Assembly: GCA_945864225.1 (NCBI GenBank)
Contig: CAMBAL010000023.1
Span: forward strand, 1 to 35,875
From: an uncultured Blautia sp.
Lineage (GTDB): Bacteria; Bacillota; Clostridia; Lachnospirales; Lachnospiraceae
Length of the DNA: 35,875 bases
Direction of reading: 5' to 3'
The position numbers were made by a program, and so were the translations under genes. Below are positions 24,016 to 33,532 of this stretch, one piece after another; positions within the stretch are counted from its first letter, which is position 1, and the number at the start of each line of letters is the position of its first letter. A model generated the notes under the pieces. The model was not told the origin of the DNA. It searched no databases and was given only the letters and a program-made list of their open reading frames with translations.

Positions 24016-25488
24016 ATGCTGAAAAACTGGACACCGGGAGAAATCCCTACGAAAGACGAAATCAATGAACGGTTGGAAAAAGCTCGTACCAGGCTCTATG
24101 AGCTGCAAATGAAAATCAAGGAACACAAACTTCCGGTACTTGTTCTTTTTGAGGGATGGGGAGCATCAGGAAAGGGCAGTACCATCGGGAAAATCATCAG
24201 AAATATCGATCCGCGATTTTTCAAGGTTGCGACGATGTCAGCGCCAACAGAAGAGGAACTGCGCAGGCCATTTCTGTACCGTTATATGAAACAGATTCCG
24301 GAAGCAGGAAAGTTTACATTTCTGGATTCCGGCTGGATGGAAGAGACCACCAGAGCATGCCTGGAAGAAAAGCTTGCAGGTGATGATTATGACAGAAGAA
24401 TCGACAGTATCAAACGCTTTGAACGGCAGCTTACCGACAATGGATATCTGGTTCTGAAATTCTTTATGCAGATCGGCAAAGAAGAGCAGACTGCCCGTAT
24501 GGAACATCTTCTGGAGAGCAAGGATACAGACTGGCGCGTTTCAGAATCTGACAGATGGCAGAATAAACATTATAAGAAATGCAGAAAAGTATTTGACCGT
24601 TATCTGACAGATACCAATATGTCCACATCTCCGTGGTATATTATTGATGCGTCCGAAAAGAAATGGGCAGAGCTGCAGGTGCTGGAGGTTCTGGTAGAAG
24701 GAATTGAAGTTGCCATGCAGAACAGTGCTCATTCGGTGCCGATTCTCCAGAATGTATTTCCACTGGTAAAAATGCCGAAACTTCAGGAAATCGAACTGGA
24801 GGACAAAGTTATCGAGGATGACGAGTACCGTGTGGAATTGAAAAAGCTGCATAAGAAACTGGGAGAACTCCATAACCGGATTTACCGCAAACGGATACCG
24901 GTGATCATCACATATGAGGGCTGGGATGCGGCAGGCAAAGGCGGCAATATCAAGCGGATTACCGGCGCACTGGATCCAAGAGGTTTTGAGGTACATCCCA
25001 TTGCAAGTCCGGAACCTCATGAAAAAGCCCGTCATTATCTGTGGCGTTTCTGGACGAGACTTCCCAAAGACGGACATATTGCAATTTTTGACCGTACCTG
25101 GTATGGCCGTGTGATGGTGGAACGTCTGGAAGGCTTTTGCAGTGAGAATGACTGGAAGAGAGCTTATAATGAAATCAATGAATTTGAGAAAGAGCTTTCT
25201 GACTGGGGTGCTGTGATCATTAAGTTCTGGGTGCAGATCGACAAAGATACACAGCTGGCACGTTTTACTGACCGTCAGAATAATCCGGAGAAGCAGTGGA
25301 AAATTACGGATGAAGACTGGCGTAACCGTGAAAAATGGGATGATTATGAGGTGGCTGTCAATGAAATGCTTCAGAAGACAAGTACCGCTTATGCACCGTG
25401 GCATATACTGGAATCCGCAGATAAGAAATATGCCCGTATAAAAGCGTTGAAAATCGTAATAGAAGAAATCGAAAAGGCACTTGAGTGA
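24016..25488 (+). CDS. pap: Two-domain PPK2: polyphosphate:AMP phosphotransferase
   Basis: A 490-residue protein with two tandem PPK2 domains, the layout of Pap, which makes ADP from AMP and polyphosphate. Seen: an N-domain Walker A GWGASGKG at 47-54 and a C-domain Walker A GWDAAGKG at 302-309. The C-domain lid keeps FDRTWYGRV (358-366), whereas the N-domain has FLDSGWMEE at 101-109 in its place, so catalysis probably resides in the C-terminal half, as reported for class II PPK2. The ATG at 24016 follows GAGGTGA at 24004-24010; a GTG at 24007 lies inside that ribosome binding site and is unlikely. The leader carries a tandem repeat array. A large bidirectional hairpin follows. Confidence 0.9.
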   Translation: MLKNWTPGEIPTKDEINERLEKARTRLYELQMKIKEHKLPVLVLFEGWGASGKGSTIGKIIRNIDPRFFKVATMSAPTEEELRRPFLYRYMKQIPEAGKFTFLDSGWMEETTRACLEEKLAGDDYDRRIDSIKRFERQLTDNGYLVLKFFMQIGKEEQTARMEHLLESKDTDWRVSESDRWQNKHYKKCRKVFDRYLTDTNMSTSPWYIIDASEKKWAELQVLEVLVEGIEVAMQNSAHSVPILQNVFPLVKMPKLQEIELEDKVIEDDEYRVELKKLHKKLGELHNRIYRKRIPVIITYEGWDAAGKGGNIKRITGALDPRGFEVHPIASPEPHEKARHYLWRFWTRLPKDGHIAIFDRTWYGRVMVERLEGFCSENDWKRAYNEINEFEKELSDWGAVIIKFWVQIDKDTQLARFTDRQNNPEKQWKITDEDWRNREKWDDYEVAVNEMLQKTSTAYAPWHILESADKKYARIKALKIVIEEIEKALE

Positions 25489-25506
25489 TGCATGGCCTTC
25501 TAAATG

Positions 25507-25563
25507 AAAAAGGAAACAGGTCGGGAGATGGTGATAAAACCGTCTCCTGGCCTGTTGCCTTTT
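25507..25563. terminator. Bidirectional terminator, ppk2 and sigG genes
   Basis: A long hairpin from AAAAGG (25507) to CCTTTT (25563) with AACAGG/CCTGTT and GGAGA/TCTCC pairs and a GATAAA loop. It has A- and T-runs at its ends and lies between convergent genes. Confidence 0.8.
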
Positions 25564-25726
25564 GGTGAACATGCTTATTATCTTGCAGCTACAGACAATG
25601 ATAAATTTGTGAGTACAGATGAATTGTAGGTTTACGGATGCATCCAATTTCTAACCTGCGAACACAGATGAGTTGTAAGTCTCTGTCTGCATAAAATTTC
25701 ATTCTGCAAGCGGATGATTTTTCACT

Positions 25727-26506
25727 CTATGGACGCAGATAATTCTTCATGGTTTTCAGCGCATTTTTTTCCAGGCGGCTGACCTGTGCCTGGGAAATTC
25801 CGATTTCATCGGCAACTTCCATCTGCGTTTTTCCTTCATAAAAACGCAGTTCAATGATATGGCGTTCCCGATTATTCAGACGCTGCATGGCTTCCCGGAG
25901 AGAAAGATCTTCAATCCAGCGATCTTCCCGGTTTTTCTTGTCGCTGATCTGATCCATGACATAAAGCGTATCGCCGCCTTCTGTGTAAACCGGTTCGAAG
26001 AGACTGACAGGACTCTGGATGGCATCCATGGCATAGACGATCATTTCTTTTTCAATGCCGATCTCTTCTGCGATTTCCGCGATGGTGGGTTCTTTGTCGT
26101 GATGACGGAGATAATTCTCTTTTGCGTAGATTGCTTTGTAGGCAATGTCGCGAAGGGAACGGCTGACACGTATAGAATTGTTATCACGTAAATAACGGCG
26201 GATTTCTCCGATGATCATGGGCACCGCATATGTGGAAAATTTGACATTCAGTGTGGTGTCAAAGTTATCAACGGCTTTCATCAGTCCGATACAGCCAATC
26301 TGAAAGAGATCATCTGCATTTTCACTGCTGTTCTGAAACCGTTTGATCACGCTTAAAACCAGGCGCAGATTTCCTTTGATGTACAGTTCCCGGGCTTCCA
26401 TATCACCTTCCCTGATCCGCCTAAACAGTTCCTCTTTTTCCTCAGGCTTCAGTACGGGAAGCTTTGCGGTATTGACTCCGCAGATTTCTACTTTATTAAG
26501 CGCCAT
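25727..26506 (-). CDS. sigG: Sporulation sigma factor SigG
   Basis: A 259-residue SigF/SigG-type RNA polymerase sigma factor; SigG directs late forespore gene expression. Seen: the SigG-specific N-terminus NKVEICGVNTAKLPVLK, region 2 with NLRLVLSVIKRFQNS and DDLFQIGCIGLMKAVDNFD, region 2.4 YAVPMIIGEIRRYLRDNNSI, and region 4 with QMEVADEIGISQAQVSRLEK. Length matches SigG (about 260). AAGGAGGATC precedes the ATG at 26506 on the minus strand. The YlmC/YmxH gene is upstream in the same direction, a common clostridial order. A forespore-type promoter candidate lies just upstream. Confidence 0.96.
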   Translation of the reverse strand: MALNKVEICGVNTAKLPVLKPEEKEELFRRIREGDMEARELYIKGNLRLVLSVIKRFQNSSENADDLFQIGCIGLMKAVDNFDTTLNVKFSTYAVPMIIGEIRRYLRDNNSIRVSRSLRDIAYKAIYAKENYLRHHDKEPTIAEIAEEIGIEKEMIVYAMDAIQSPVSLFEPVYTEGGDTLYVMDQISDKKNREDRWIEDLSLREAMQRLNNRERHIIELRFYEGKTQMEVADEIGISQAQVSRLEKNALKTMKNYLRP

Positions 26507-26541
26507 CTGAATGATCCTCCTTATCTTCTTTTGCTATTAAA

Positions 26542-26571
26542 AATGATTCTCAAATGGGAGGATAAATATAC
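26542..26571 (-). promoter_or_regulatory. Candidate SigF/SigG-type promoter of sigG
   Basis: On the minus strand GTATA (plus 26567-26571) and GAGAATCATT (plus 26542-26551) are spaced by 15 bases. The known SigF/SigG consensus is GYATA, 15 bases, GGNNANANT; two -10 positions deviate. The position, about 40 bases before the sigG start, fits. Confidence 0.45.
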
Positions 26572-26656
26572 TTTTTTCGGGAAAATATAAAAAATATAAG
26601 CCCTTGACAAAGGACGATGACGCAGATGAATCAGAATGCCGGCGATGGGACAAAGT

Positions 26657-26920
26657 TCATCCGGAGTGCTCCTTGTGGAAGCATTTTTCTTCTGTGATAT
26701 TGACGAGAATGATATCCTCACCAATCTGACAGATACATTCCCAGGGGATGATGAATTCGCTTTCTCTTGCGAACAGGCTGCAGAATTTTCCTGGACCTGG
26801 AACGATAAGCGCGGTGAGACATCCGGTTTTGCAGTCGAATTCCACATCTGCCGGACATCCCAGACTGCGGCAGGTACAGGTATTGATAATTTCCTTTTGC
26901 TTCAGATCACATACACGCAT
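26657..26920 (-). CDS. YlmC/YmxH family PRC-barrel sporulation protein
   Basis: An 87-residue protein with the PRC-barrel-like fold of the YlmC/YmxH family, found in endospore formers beside sporulation genes. Seen: MRVCDLKQKEIINTCTCRSL at the N-terminus, GCPADVEFD, GCLTALIVPGPGKFC and PWECICQIGEDIILV. It is rich in cysteines (seven). There are no membrane segments. It lies upstream of sigG and divergent from nrdR, matching the usual clostridial neighbourhood. The ribosome binding site is weak (AGG eight bases before the ATG at 26920). Its molecular role is not established. Confidence 0.88.
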   Translation of the reverse strand: MRVCDLKQKEIINTCTCRSLGCPADVEFDCKTGCLTALIVPGPGKFCSLFARESEFIIPWECICQIGEDIILVNITEEKCFHKEHSG

Positions 26921-26983
26921 GAGAAAACCTGAGCTTTTTTATTTATTTATGCAGAAAAAAACGGCATTATACCCGCACTTTTA

Positions 26984-27013
26984 TTGACATAAAACGGAAA
27001 AATAAAGTATAAT
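26984..27013 (+). promoter_or_regulatory. Promoter of nrdR
   Basis: TTGACA (26984-26989), 18-base spacer, TATAAT (27008-27013): both boxes match the SigA consensus perfectly. Confidence 0.8.
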
Positions 27014-27065
27014 ATCGGCAGAAAATGATGAAGGATTACATGCATGAGCAGGGGAGGAAAATGCA

Positions 27066-27518
27066 GTGAAATGTCCGTTTTGTAATCAGGAAAATACCAA
27101 GGTTGTGGATTCCAGACCGGTAGAAGATACGAACTCTATCCGGAGAAGAAGAATGTGTGATGCCTGCGGCAAACGTTTTACCACATATGAAAAAGTGGAG
27201 ACGATTCCGCTGAGTGTGATCAAAAAAGATCAGAACAGAGAGCAGTACGACAGAGCGAAACTTCAGGCGGGGATTTTGCGTGCGTGCTATAAGAGACCGA
27301 TTCCGATTGAGAAAATCGAAATCATGATGGATTCCATTGAAGGGGAAATTTTTAATACGGAAGAACGGGAAATTCCAAGTACAAGAATCGGCGAAGTGGT
27401 TATGGAACATCTCAAGGATCTGGATGCGGTGGCATATGTACGATTTGCTTCTGTATACAGAGAGTTTAAAGATGTCAGCACATTTATGGATGAACTGAAG
27501 AAATTTATGGAACCATAA
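27066..27518 (+). CDS. nrdR: Transcriptional repressor NrdR
   Basis: A 150-residue nucleotide-sensing repressor of ribonucleotide reductase genes. Seen: an N-terminal zinc ribbon with C3, C6, C31 and C34, the RRRRMCDACGKRFTTYE segment, and an ATP-cone domain (about 49-139) with VIKKDQNREQYDRAKLQAGI and ASVYREFKDVSTF. Length is standard. It has a consensus promoter and a close terminator, so it forms its own unit. No ribonucleotide reductase gene or NrdR-box pair is evident in the window. Confidence 0.97.
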   Translation: MKCPFCNQENTKVVDSRPVEDTNSIRRRRMCDACGKRFTTYEKVETIPLSVIKKDQNREQYDRAKLQAGILRACYKRPIPIEKIEIMMDSIEGEIFNTEEREIPSTRIGEVVMEHLKDLDAVAYVRFASVYREFKDVSTFMDELKKFMEP

Positions 27519-27532
27519 AGATGGATGATTGT

Positions 27533-27572
27533 CGGAAAGAACAGAGGAGAATCCGGTTCTTCTTCCGTTTTT
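27533..27572 (+). terminator. Terminator of nrdR
   Basis: CGGAA-A-GAAC on the left pairs with GTTC-TTC-TTCCG on the right, followed by TTTTT at 27568-27572, 15 bases after the nrdR stop. Confidence 0.7.
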
Positions 27573-27627
27573 GAAATGCAGAATACTATCTGGCGAGGAA
27601 GTTGAAAGTAACGGCATAATGGCAAAG

Positions 27628-27693
27628 AAAAGTGCCCATCCGGGAACCAGAGCAGTTTTCAAACATGCTCTGGTCTCAGGTGGACACTTTTTT
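27628..27693. terminator. Long bidirectional hairpin between nrdR and gdhA
   Basis: An outer stem AAAAGTG/CACTTTT and an inner stem ACCAGAGCA/TGCTCTGGT form a 66-base hairpin ending in A- and T-runs. A second perfect stem, GCAGTAACAGGA (27701-27712) with its complement (27718-27729), follows but lacks a T-run. Confidence 0.75.
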
Positions 27694-27767
27694 CTGTGCA
27701 GCAGTAACAGGAAAGAATCCTGTTACTGCATTAAGAAATTTTGTCTGATGATTTAAGAAGACAGGAA

Positions 27768-29231
<1,464 letters not shown>

Positions 29232-29289
29232 TTAAGAATACAAATGGTATCTGTGAGACAGATCCATAAGATGAGGAGTGATTAGAGTA

Positions 29290-30510
29290 ATGCGAACATT
29301 TGAAAAATCTTCAAAACTTGATAATGTACTGTACGATGTGCGGGGTCCGGTGGTTGATGAAGCCAGCAGAATGGAAGAAGACGGTATGGAGATTCTGAAA
29401 CTGAATATCGGAAATCCTTACCCGTTCGGTTTTTCCGCGCCGCAGGAAGTCATTCTGGATATGCTGAGCAATATCCGTACTTCTCAGGGCTATTCCGATT
29501 CCAAGGGTATTTTTTCCGCGAGAAAAGCGATCATGCAGTATTCTCAGCTGAAAAAGATTCCAAATGTGACCATGAATGATATTTATACAGGAAATGGAGT
29601 CAGTGAGCTGATTAATCTGTGTATGCAGGCGCTTCTGAATAACGGGGATGAAATTCTGATTCCTTCTCCGGACTATCCTCTCTGGACAGCAACAGCAACA
29701 CTGGCAGGAGGCAAGGCAGTGCATTATGTCTGCGATGAACAGTCGGAATGGTATCCGGATATGGATGATATCCGCAGTAAGATCACAGACAGAACCAAGG
29801 CAATTGTTATTATCAATCCCAATAACCCTACAGGAGCGGTATATCCCAAAGAAGTACTGGAGCAGATTGTCCAGATTGCCAGAGAACATGAACTGATCAT
29901 TTTTTCTGATGAGATTTATGACCGTCTTGTCATGGATGGGTATGAACATACATCCATCGCTTCACTGGCACCGGATGTTTTCTGTGTAACCTTTTCCGGA
30001 TTGTCCAAATCTCATATGATCGCCGGTTTCCGTATCGGATGGATGATCTTAAGCGGAGCCAAAGACAGGGCAAAAGGATACATAGAAGGAATCAAGATGC
30101 TTTCTTCCATGCGTCTTTGCTCCAATGTACCGGCGCAGTCTATTGTACAGACGGCCCTTGGCGGATATCAGAGTGTGAATGAATATATCCAGCCGGGCGG
30201 ACGTATTTATGAGCAGAGAGATTTTATTTACAAAGCCCTGACTGATATTCCGGGAATCACAGCTGTGAAACCGAAAGCAGCTTTTTATATTTTCCCGAAG
30301 ATCGATACGGAGAAATTCAACATTACGGATGATGAGCAGTTTGCGCTGGATTTCCTTCATGAGAAACAGGTTCTCCTGGTACCGGGCAAGGGATTCAACT
30401 GGCAGCATCCGGATCACTTCCGTGTTGTTTATCTGCCGAATGTTCTGCAGCTGGAAAAAGCAACGAAAAAACTGGCAGAGTTCCTGAGTACCTACAGACA
30501 GGGAAGATAA
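29290..30510 (+). CDS. alaA: Glutamate-pyruvate aminotransferase AlaA
   Basis: A 406-residue PLP-dependent class I aminotransferase closely resembling E. coli AlaA (YfbQ, 405 residues), which forms alanine from pyruvate and glutamate. Seen: the AlaA N-terminus FEKSSKLDNVLYDVRGPV, LKLNIGNPYPFGF, GNGVSELINLCMQALLNNGD, PSPDYPLWTA, NPNNPTGAVYP, and the PLP lysine K240 in SGLSKSHMIAGFRIGW. An in-frame GTG at 29278 abuts the AGGAG (29274), so the ATG at 29290 is the better start. gdhA on the opposite strand supplies glutamate. A strong terminator follows at 30546. Confidence 0.94.
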   Translation: MRTFEKSSKLDNVLYDVRGPVVDEASRMEEDGMEILKLNIGNPYPFGFSAPQEVILDMLSNIRTSQGYSDSKGIFSARKAIMQYSQLKKIPNVTMNDIYTGNGVSELINLCMQALLNNGDEILIPSPDYPLWTATATLAGGKAVHYVCDEQSEWYPDMDDIRSKITDRTKAIVIINPNNPTGAVYPKEVLEQIVQIAREHELIIFSDEIYDRLVMDGYEHTSIASLAPDVFCVTFSGLSKSHMIAGFRIGWMILSGAKDRAKGYIEGIKMLSSMRLCSNVPAQSIVQTALGGYQSVNEYIQPGGRIYEQRDFIYKALTDIPGITAVKPKAAFYIFPKIDTEKFNITDDEQFALDFLHEKQVLLVPGKGFNWQHPDHFRVVYLPNVLQLEKATKKLAEFLSTYRQGR

Positions 30511-30545
30511 AGACAACTGAATGACATAAAAAAATAAGAGTAACG

Positions 30546-30592
30546 AGTAGTGTTTATCACGTAAATCCAGTTGATAAGCACTACTTTTTTAT
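30546..30592 (+). terminator. Terminator of alaA
   Basis: AGTAGTGTTTATCA (30546-30559) pairs with TGATAAGCACTACT (30572-30585) with one G-T pair, followed by a T-run to 30592. Confidence 0.85.
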
Positions 30593-30660
30593 TTTTGCTG
30601 TTTCGGATGGGGACGCGGCCTGTTTGAATAACCTTAAAAAATATGAATGGAGGAAATAAC

Positions 30661-30966
30661 ATGGCAGCACATGAAATGAAGATCCGAGTGATGAAGACAG
30701 TTTCCGAAGGGACAAAAGAAATCATTCTCGGCAGAGTAAAAAAGAAAAATCTGGAAGAAATTTTTTCCGAACGTACGGCGCTGGCACTTATACATGGAGA
30801 TGTGTGCGATATGATCTATGTCAGTGACCTTGCACAAAAAACATCCAGTGTGGAAGTTTTTGAAATTCCGGGAAGCTGTCCACAGCATATGACATGTCTT
30901 GGGATTATGGGGGATGTTTCTGCAGTAGATGCAGCAGTACAGAGAATAAAAAAAGAACTGTGCTGA
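30661..30966 (+). CDS. Orphan BMC-domain protein, EutS/PduU-like
   Basis: A 101-residue protein. The N-terminus (IRVMKTVSEGTKEIILGRV) matches the permuted first part of EutS/PduU shell proteins, and the C-terminal part follows their order: hydrophobic ALALIHGDVCDMIYVSDLAQ, KTSSVEVFEIPG, then GIMGDVSAVDAAVQRIKKEL, which corresponds to the GDVSSVE-type end of EutS. That indicates a circularly permuted bacterial microcompartment fold. No other shell or cargo gene of a microcompartment is nearby. GGAGGAAATAAC precedes the ATG at 30661; the frame is open to 30643 but that start lies in the ribosome binding site. Citrate synthase follows behind its own promoter. The role is unknown. Confidence 0.75.
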   Translation: MAAHEMKIRVMKTVSEGTKEIILGRVKKKNLEEIFSERTALALIHGDVCDMIYVSDLAQKTSSVEVFEIPGSCPQHMTCLGIMGDVSAVDAAVQRIKKELC

Positions 30967-30991
30967 CAACGGCGGGATTTCGTGTTATAAT
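30963..30991 (+). promoter_or_regulatory. Promoter of the citrate synthase gene
   Basis: CTGACA (30963-30968), 17-base spacer, TATAAT (30986-30991) with TGT making an extended -10. It overlaps the stop codon of the BMC gene. Confidence 0.75.
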
Positions 30992-31070
30992 AAAAAACGA
31001 ATCAAAATTCTGGGAATGAGGAGGGAAACTGATCGGTAAAGCTGAGAGAATGAAAGGGGTATTATAAAAT

Positions 31071-32432
31071 ATGACAAGATTCAACACAAAAGTAACACCA
31101 GAAATCGAGAGACTCACAGATATTTGTACGGGTCATACCAGTATGGATGTGTCTCTCTACGGAAAGTACGATGTGAAACGTGGACTGCGTGACATTAATG
31201 GTAAAGGCGTTCTTGCCGGATTAACTCAGGTATCGAATGTGAAAGCGACCAGCATGGTAGACGGAAAAGAAGTTCCGTGTGCGGGAAGTCTTTCTTACAG
31301 AGGTTACGATATCAAAGACCTGACAGGCGGTTTCGTGAGAGATCATCGCTTCGGATTTGAAGAAACGACGTATCTTCTTTTGTTCGGAGAACTGCCGAAC
31401 GAAGAGGAATTGAATAATTTTAAGAAACTGCTGGCTAACCAGCGCTCGCTGCCAACTAATTTTGTCCGTGATGTTGTGATGAAGGCACCAAGTAAGGATA
31501 TTATGAATGCTCTTTCCAGAAGTGTGCTTACCTTGTATTCTTATGATACCAATCCGGATGATATTTCTCTGCCGAATGTTTTGCGGCAGTGCCTGAATCT
31601 GATCAGCGTATTTCCATTGCTGTCTGTATATGGATATCAGGCTTATAATCATTACATCAGAGGCAAGAGTTTATATATTCACAATCCGAAAAGGGAATTA
31701 TCTACAGCCGAGAATATCCTGAGAATGCTTCGCCCGGATAAGAAGTATACGGATCTGGAGGCGAAGATCCTGGATCTGGCCCTGATTCTTCATATGGAGC
31801 ATGGCGGAGGCAATAACTCTACGTTTACGACACATGTGGTATCTTCTTCCGGTACAGATACCTATTCTGCTGTTGCTGCTGCACTTGGGTCTCTGAAGGG
31901 ACCGAAGCATGGCGGTGCAAATATTAAGGTAGTCAGCATGTTCCAGGATATGAAGAAAGAAGTGAAAGACCCTGAGGACGAGGAAGAAGTGAGAGATTAT
32001 CTGAAACGCCTTCTTCACAAGGAAGCCTTTGACAGAAGAGGTCTGATTTATGGAATGGGGCATGCGATTTATTCCGTATCTGATCCCCGTGCCGAAGTTC
32101 TGAAGGGATTTGTAGAAAAACTTGCCGAGGAAAAGGGCAGGATGAAAGATTACCGTCTGTATTCCATGGTGGAGCGAATGGCTCCGGAGGTGATCGCGGA
32201 AGAAAGACGGATCTATAAGGGCGTCAGTGCCAATGTGGACTTTTACAGCGGTTTTGTATACAGTATGCTTGATCTTCCGCTGGAACTGTATACACCGATG
32301 TTTGCAGTGGCAAGAATTGTCGGATGGAGCGCCCACCGTATGGAGGAACTGATCAATACGGATAAGATCATTCGTCCGGCATACAAAAATGTGCTTGAGG
32401 CAGCGCAGTATGTGCCGCTTCACGAGCGATAA
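31071..32432 (+). CDS. Citrate synthase
   Basis: A 453-residue enzyme condensing acetyl-CoA and oxaloacetate to citrate, supplying 2-oxoglutarate for glutamate synthesis. Seen: the N-terminal GLRDINGKGVLAGLTQVS and LSYRGYDIKDL, HMEHGGGNNSTFTT with H241 and H244, the catalytic-type H280 (PKHGGAN), H331 (GMGHAIY) and D390 (SANVDFYSG). The length is that of the longer citrate synthases of Clostridia (about 450). It is a Si-type by general similarity; the Re-type is unrelated. AAAGGGG precedes the ATG at 31071. A YqeG-type gene begins 13 bases after the stop. Confidence 0.94.
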   Translation: MTRFNTKVTPEIERLTDICTGHTSMDVSLYGKYDVKRGLRDINGKGVLAGLTQVSNVKATSMVDGKEVPCAGSLSYRGYDIKDLTGGFVRDHRFGFEETTYLLLFGELPNEEELNNFKKLLANQRSLPTNFVRDVVMKAPSKDIMNALSRSVLTLYSYDTNPDDISLPNVLRQCLNLISVFPLLSVYGYQAYNHYIRGKSLYIHNPKRELSTAENILRMLRPDKKYTDLEAKILDLALILHMEHGGGNNSTFTTHVVSSSGTDTYSAVAAALGSLKGPKHGGANIKVVSMFQDMKKEVKDPEDEEEVRDYLKRLLHKEAFDRRGLIYGMGHAIYSVSDPRAEVLKGFVEKLAEEKGRMKDYRLYSMVERMAPEVIAEERRIYKGVSANVDFYSGFVYSMLDLPLELYTPMFAVARIVGWSAHRMEELINTDKIIRPAYKNVLEAAQYVPLHER

Positions 32433-32445
32433 AGGCGGGAAATAC

Positions 32446-32949
32446 ATGTTTCGATGTTTTTTTCCGGATGAATACCGGGATTCGACTTATGAAATCGATT
32501 TTGACAAATTGTACCGGGAAGGGTACCGGGGTCTGCTCTTTGATATTGACAATACACTTGTTCCCCATGGAGCACCTGCGGATGACAGAGCCATTGCTCT
32601 GTTTGCCCATCTGAAAGAACTGGGCTTCAAAAGCTGTTTTATTTCCAACAATAAGATTGGACGAGTGTCTTCTTTTAACGATTCGGTTGGGGAACGTTTT
32701 ATTGAGAATGCTCATAAACCGTCGGTGCGCAATTATCTCAAAGCCATGGAGCTTCTGGGAACAGACACCGGCAATACGATTTTTATCGGCGACCAGCTTT
32801 TTACGGATATTTATGGAGCGAAGAGGGCGGGAATCCGCAATATTCTTGTGAAGCCGATCGATCCGAAGGAAGAGATCCAGATCGTTCTGAAACGATATCT
32901 GGAAAAAATCGTACTATATTTTTACCAGAAGGAGGAAAGGAATTCATGA
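32446..32949 (+). CDS. YqeG family HAD IIIA-type phosphatase
   Basis: A 167-residue member of the HAD superfamily, YqeG branch, whose physiological substrate is not settled. Seen: motif I with the nucleophile Asp in LLFDIDNTLVPHG (about residues 28-40), a second-motif region FKSCFISNNK, and motif IV GDQLFTDIYGAKRAG. The frame extends to 32389 inside citrate synthase; the ATG at 32446 after GGCGGGAAATAC gives the normal family N-terminus. It overlaps the shikimate kinase-like gene by 4 bases (ATGA). In many Firmicutes yqeG lies next to aroE or other shikimate genes, which fits its neighbour. Confidence 0.9.
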   Translation: MFRCFFPDEYRDSTYEIDFDKLYREGYRGLLFDIDNTLVPHGAPADDRAIALFAHLKELGFKSCFISNNKIGRVSSFNDSVGERFIENAHKPSVRNYLKAMELLGTDTGNTIFIGDQLFTDIYGAKRAGIRNILVKPIDPKEEIQIVLKRYLEKIVLYFYQKEERNS

Positions 32950-33470
32950 ACCATATTGTAATTATCGGATTTATGGGTTCAGGAAAAACGAGAGTGGGAA
33001 AACGTCTGGCACAGGAATACGGTCTGCCGTTTATTGATGTGGACAGAGTTGTCACTAAGAAAATGAATCTGACAATCAGTGAAATATTTCAGAGATTCGG
33101 GGAACCGTATTATCGTGCACTGGAAACACTGGTAATTAAGGAACTGACCAATGATAAGGAGCGAAAGGTGATTTCCCTCGGTTCCGGACTTCCCATACAG
33201 GAACAGAACCAGAAATACCTTAAGGATCTGGGAACGATCATTTATCTGAAAGGCTCTCTGGAGACGCTGAAGAAACGACTGGAGGCCGGAAGCAATAATC
33301 CGCTTCTGGAGGGAGACGACAGAGAAGATAAGATCAAAAAACTTCTGAAACAGCGTGATCCGGTCTATGCGAAGTATGCGGATATTGAAGTGATCACAGG
33401 AGTGAAGCCTTTTGAAGCTTTAATTGAGGAAATTAAGGAAAAATTGGAAGCATTCGAAAAAAATAGTTGA
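32946..33470 (+). CDS. aroK: Shikimate kinase (divergent motifs)
   Basis: A 174-residue P-loop kinase phosphorylating shikimate in the chorismate pathway. Seen: Walker A GFMGSGKT (8-15), FIDVD with D31 and D33, R57 in EPYYRALE, and R137 near the C-terminus (QRDPVYAKYAD). Two family signatures are changed: the shikimate-binding GGG is GSG at 79-81, and the lid RPLL is NPLL with N118 instead of Arg. The fold and other ligands look intact, so it may still be active, but another small kinase function is possible. Translation is coupled to yqeG by a 4-base overlap, with AGGAGG upstream. efp follows with its own promoter. Confidence 0.85.
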   Translation: MNHIVIIGFMGSGKTRVGKRLAQEYGLPFIDVDRVVTKKMNLTISEIFQRFGEPYYRALETLVIKELTNDKERKVISLGSGLPIQEQNQKYLKDLGTIIYLKGSLETLKKRLEAGSNNPLLEGDDREDKIKKLLKQRDPVYAKYADIEVITGVKPFEALIEEIKEKLEAFEKNS

Positions 33471-33495
33471 AAAAACTCGATAGGTATTATAGAAT
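33467..33495 (+). promoter_or_regulatory. Promoter of efp
   Basis: TTGAAA (33467-33472), 17-base spacer, TAGAAT (33490-33495), starting at the shikimate kinase stop codon. Confidence 0.7.
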
Positions 33496-33532
33496 AGTTG
33501 ATAGTGAAGCACAATAAGGAGGAAATATTATT

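Noticed and set aside
23743-24126. Minus-strand reading frames through the 13-bp repeats giving FVLCVCSL-like peptides
   Set aside because: The frames exist only because the repeat lacks stops in that direction. They overlap the ppk2 start and have no ribosome binding site or conserved part.
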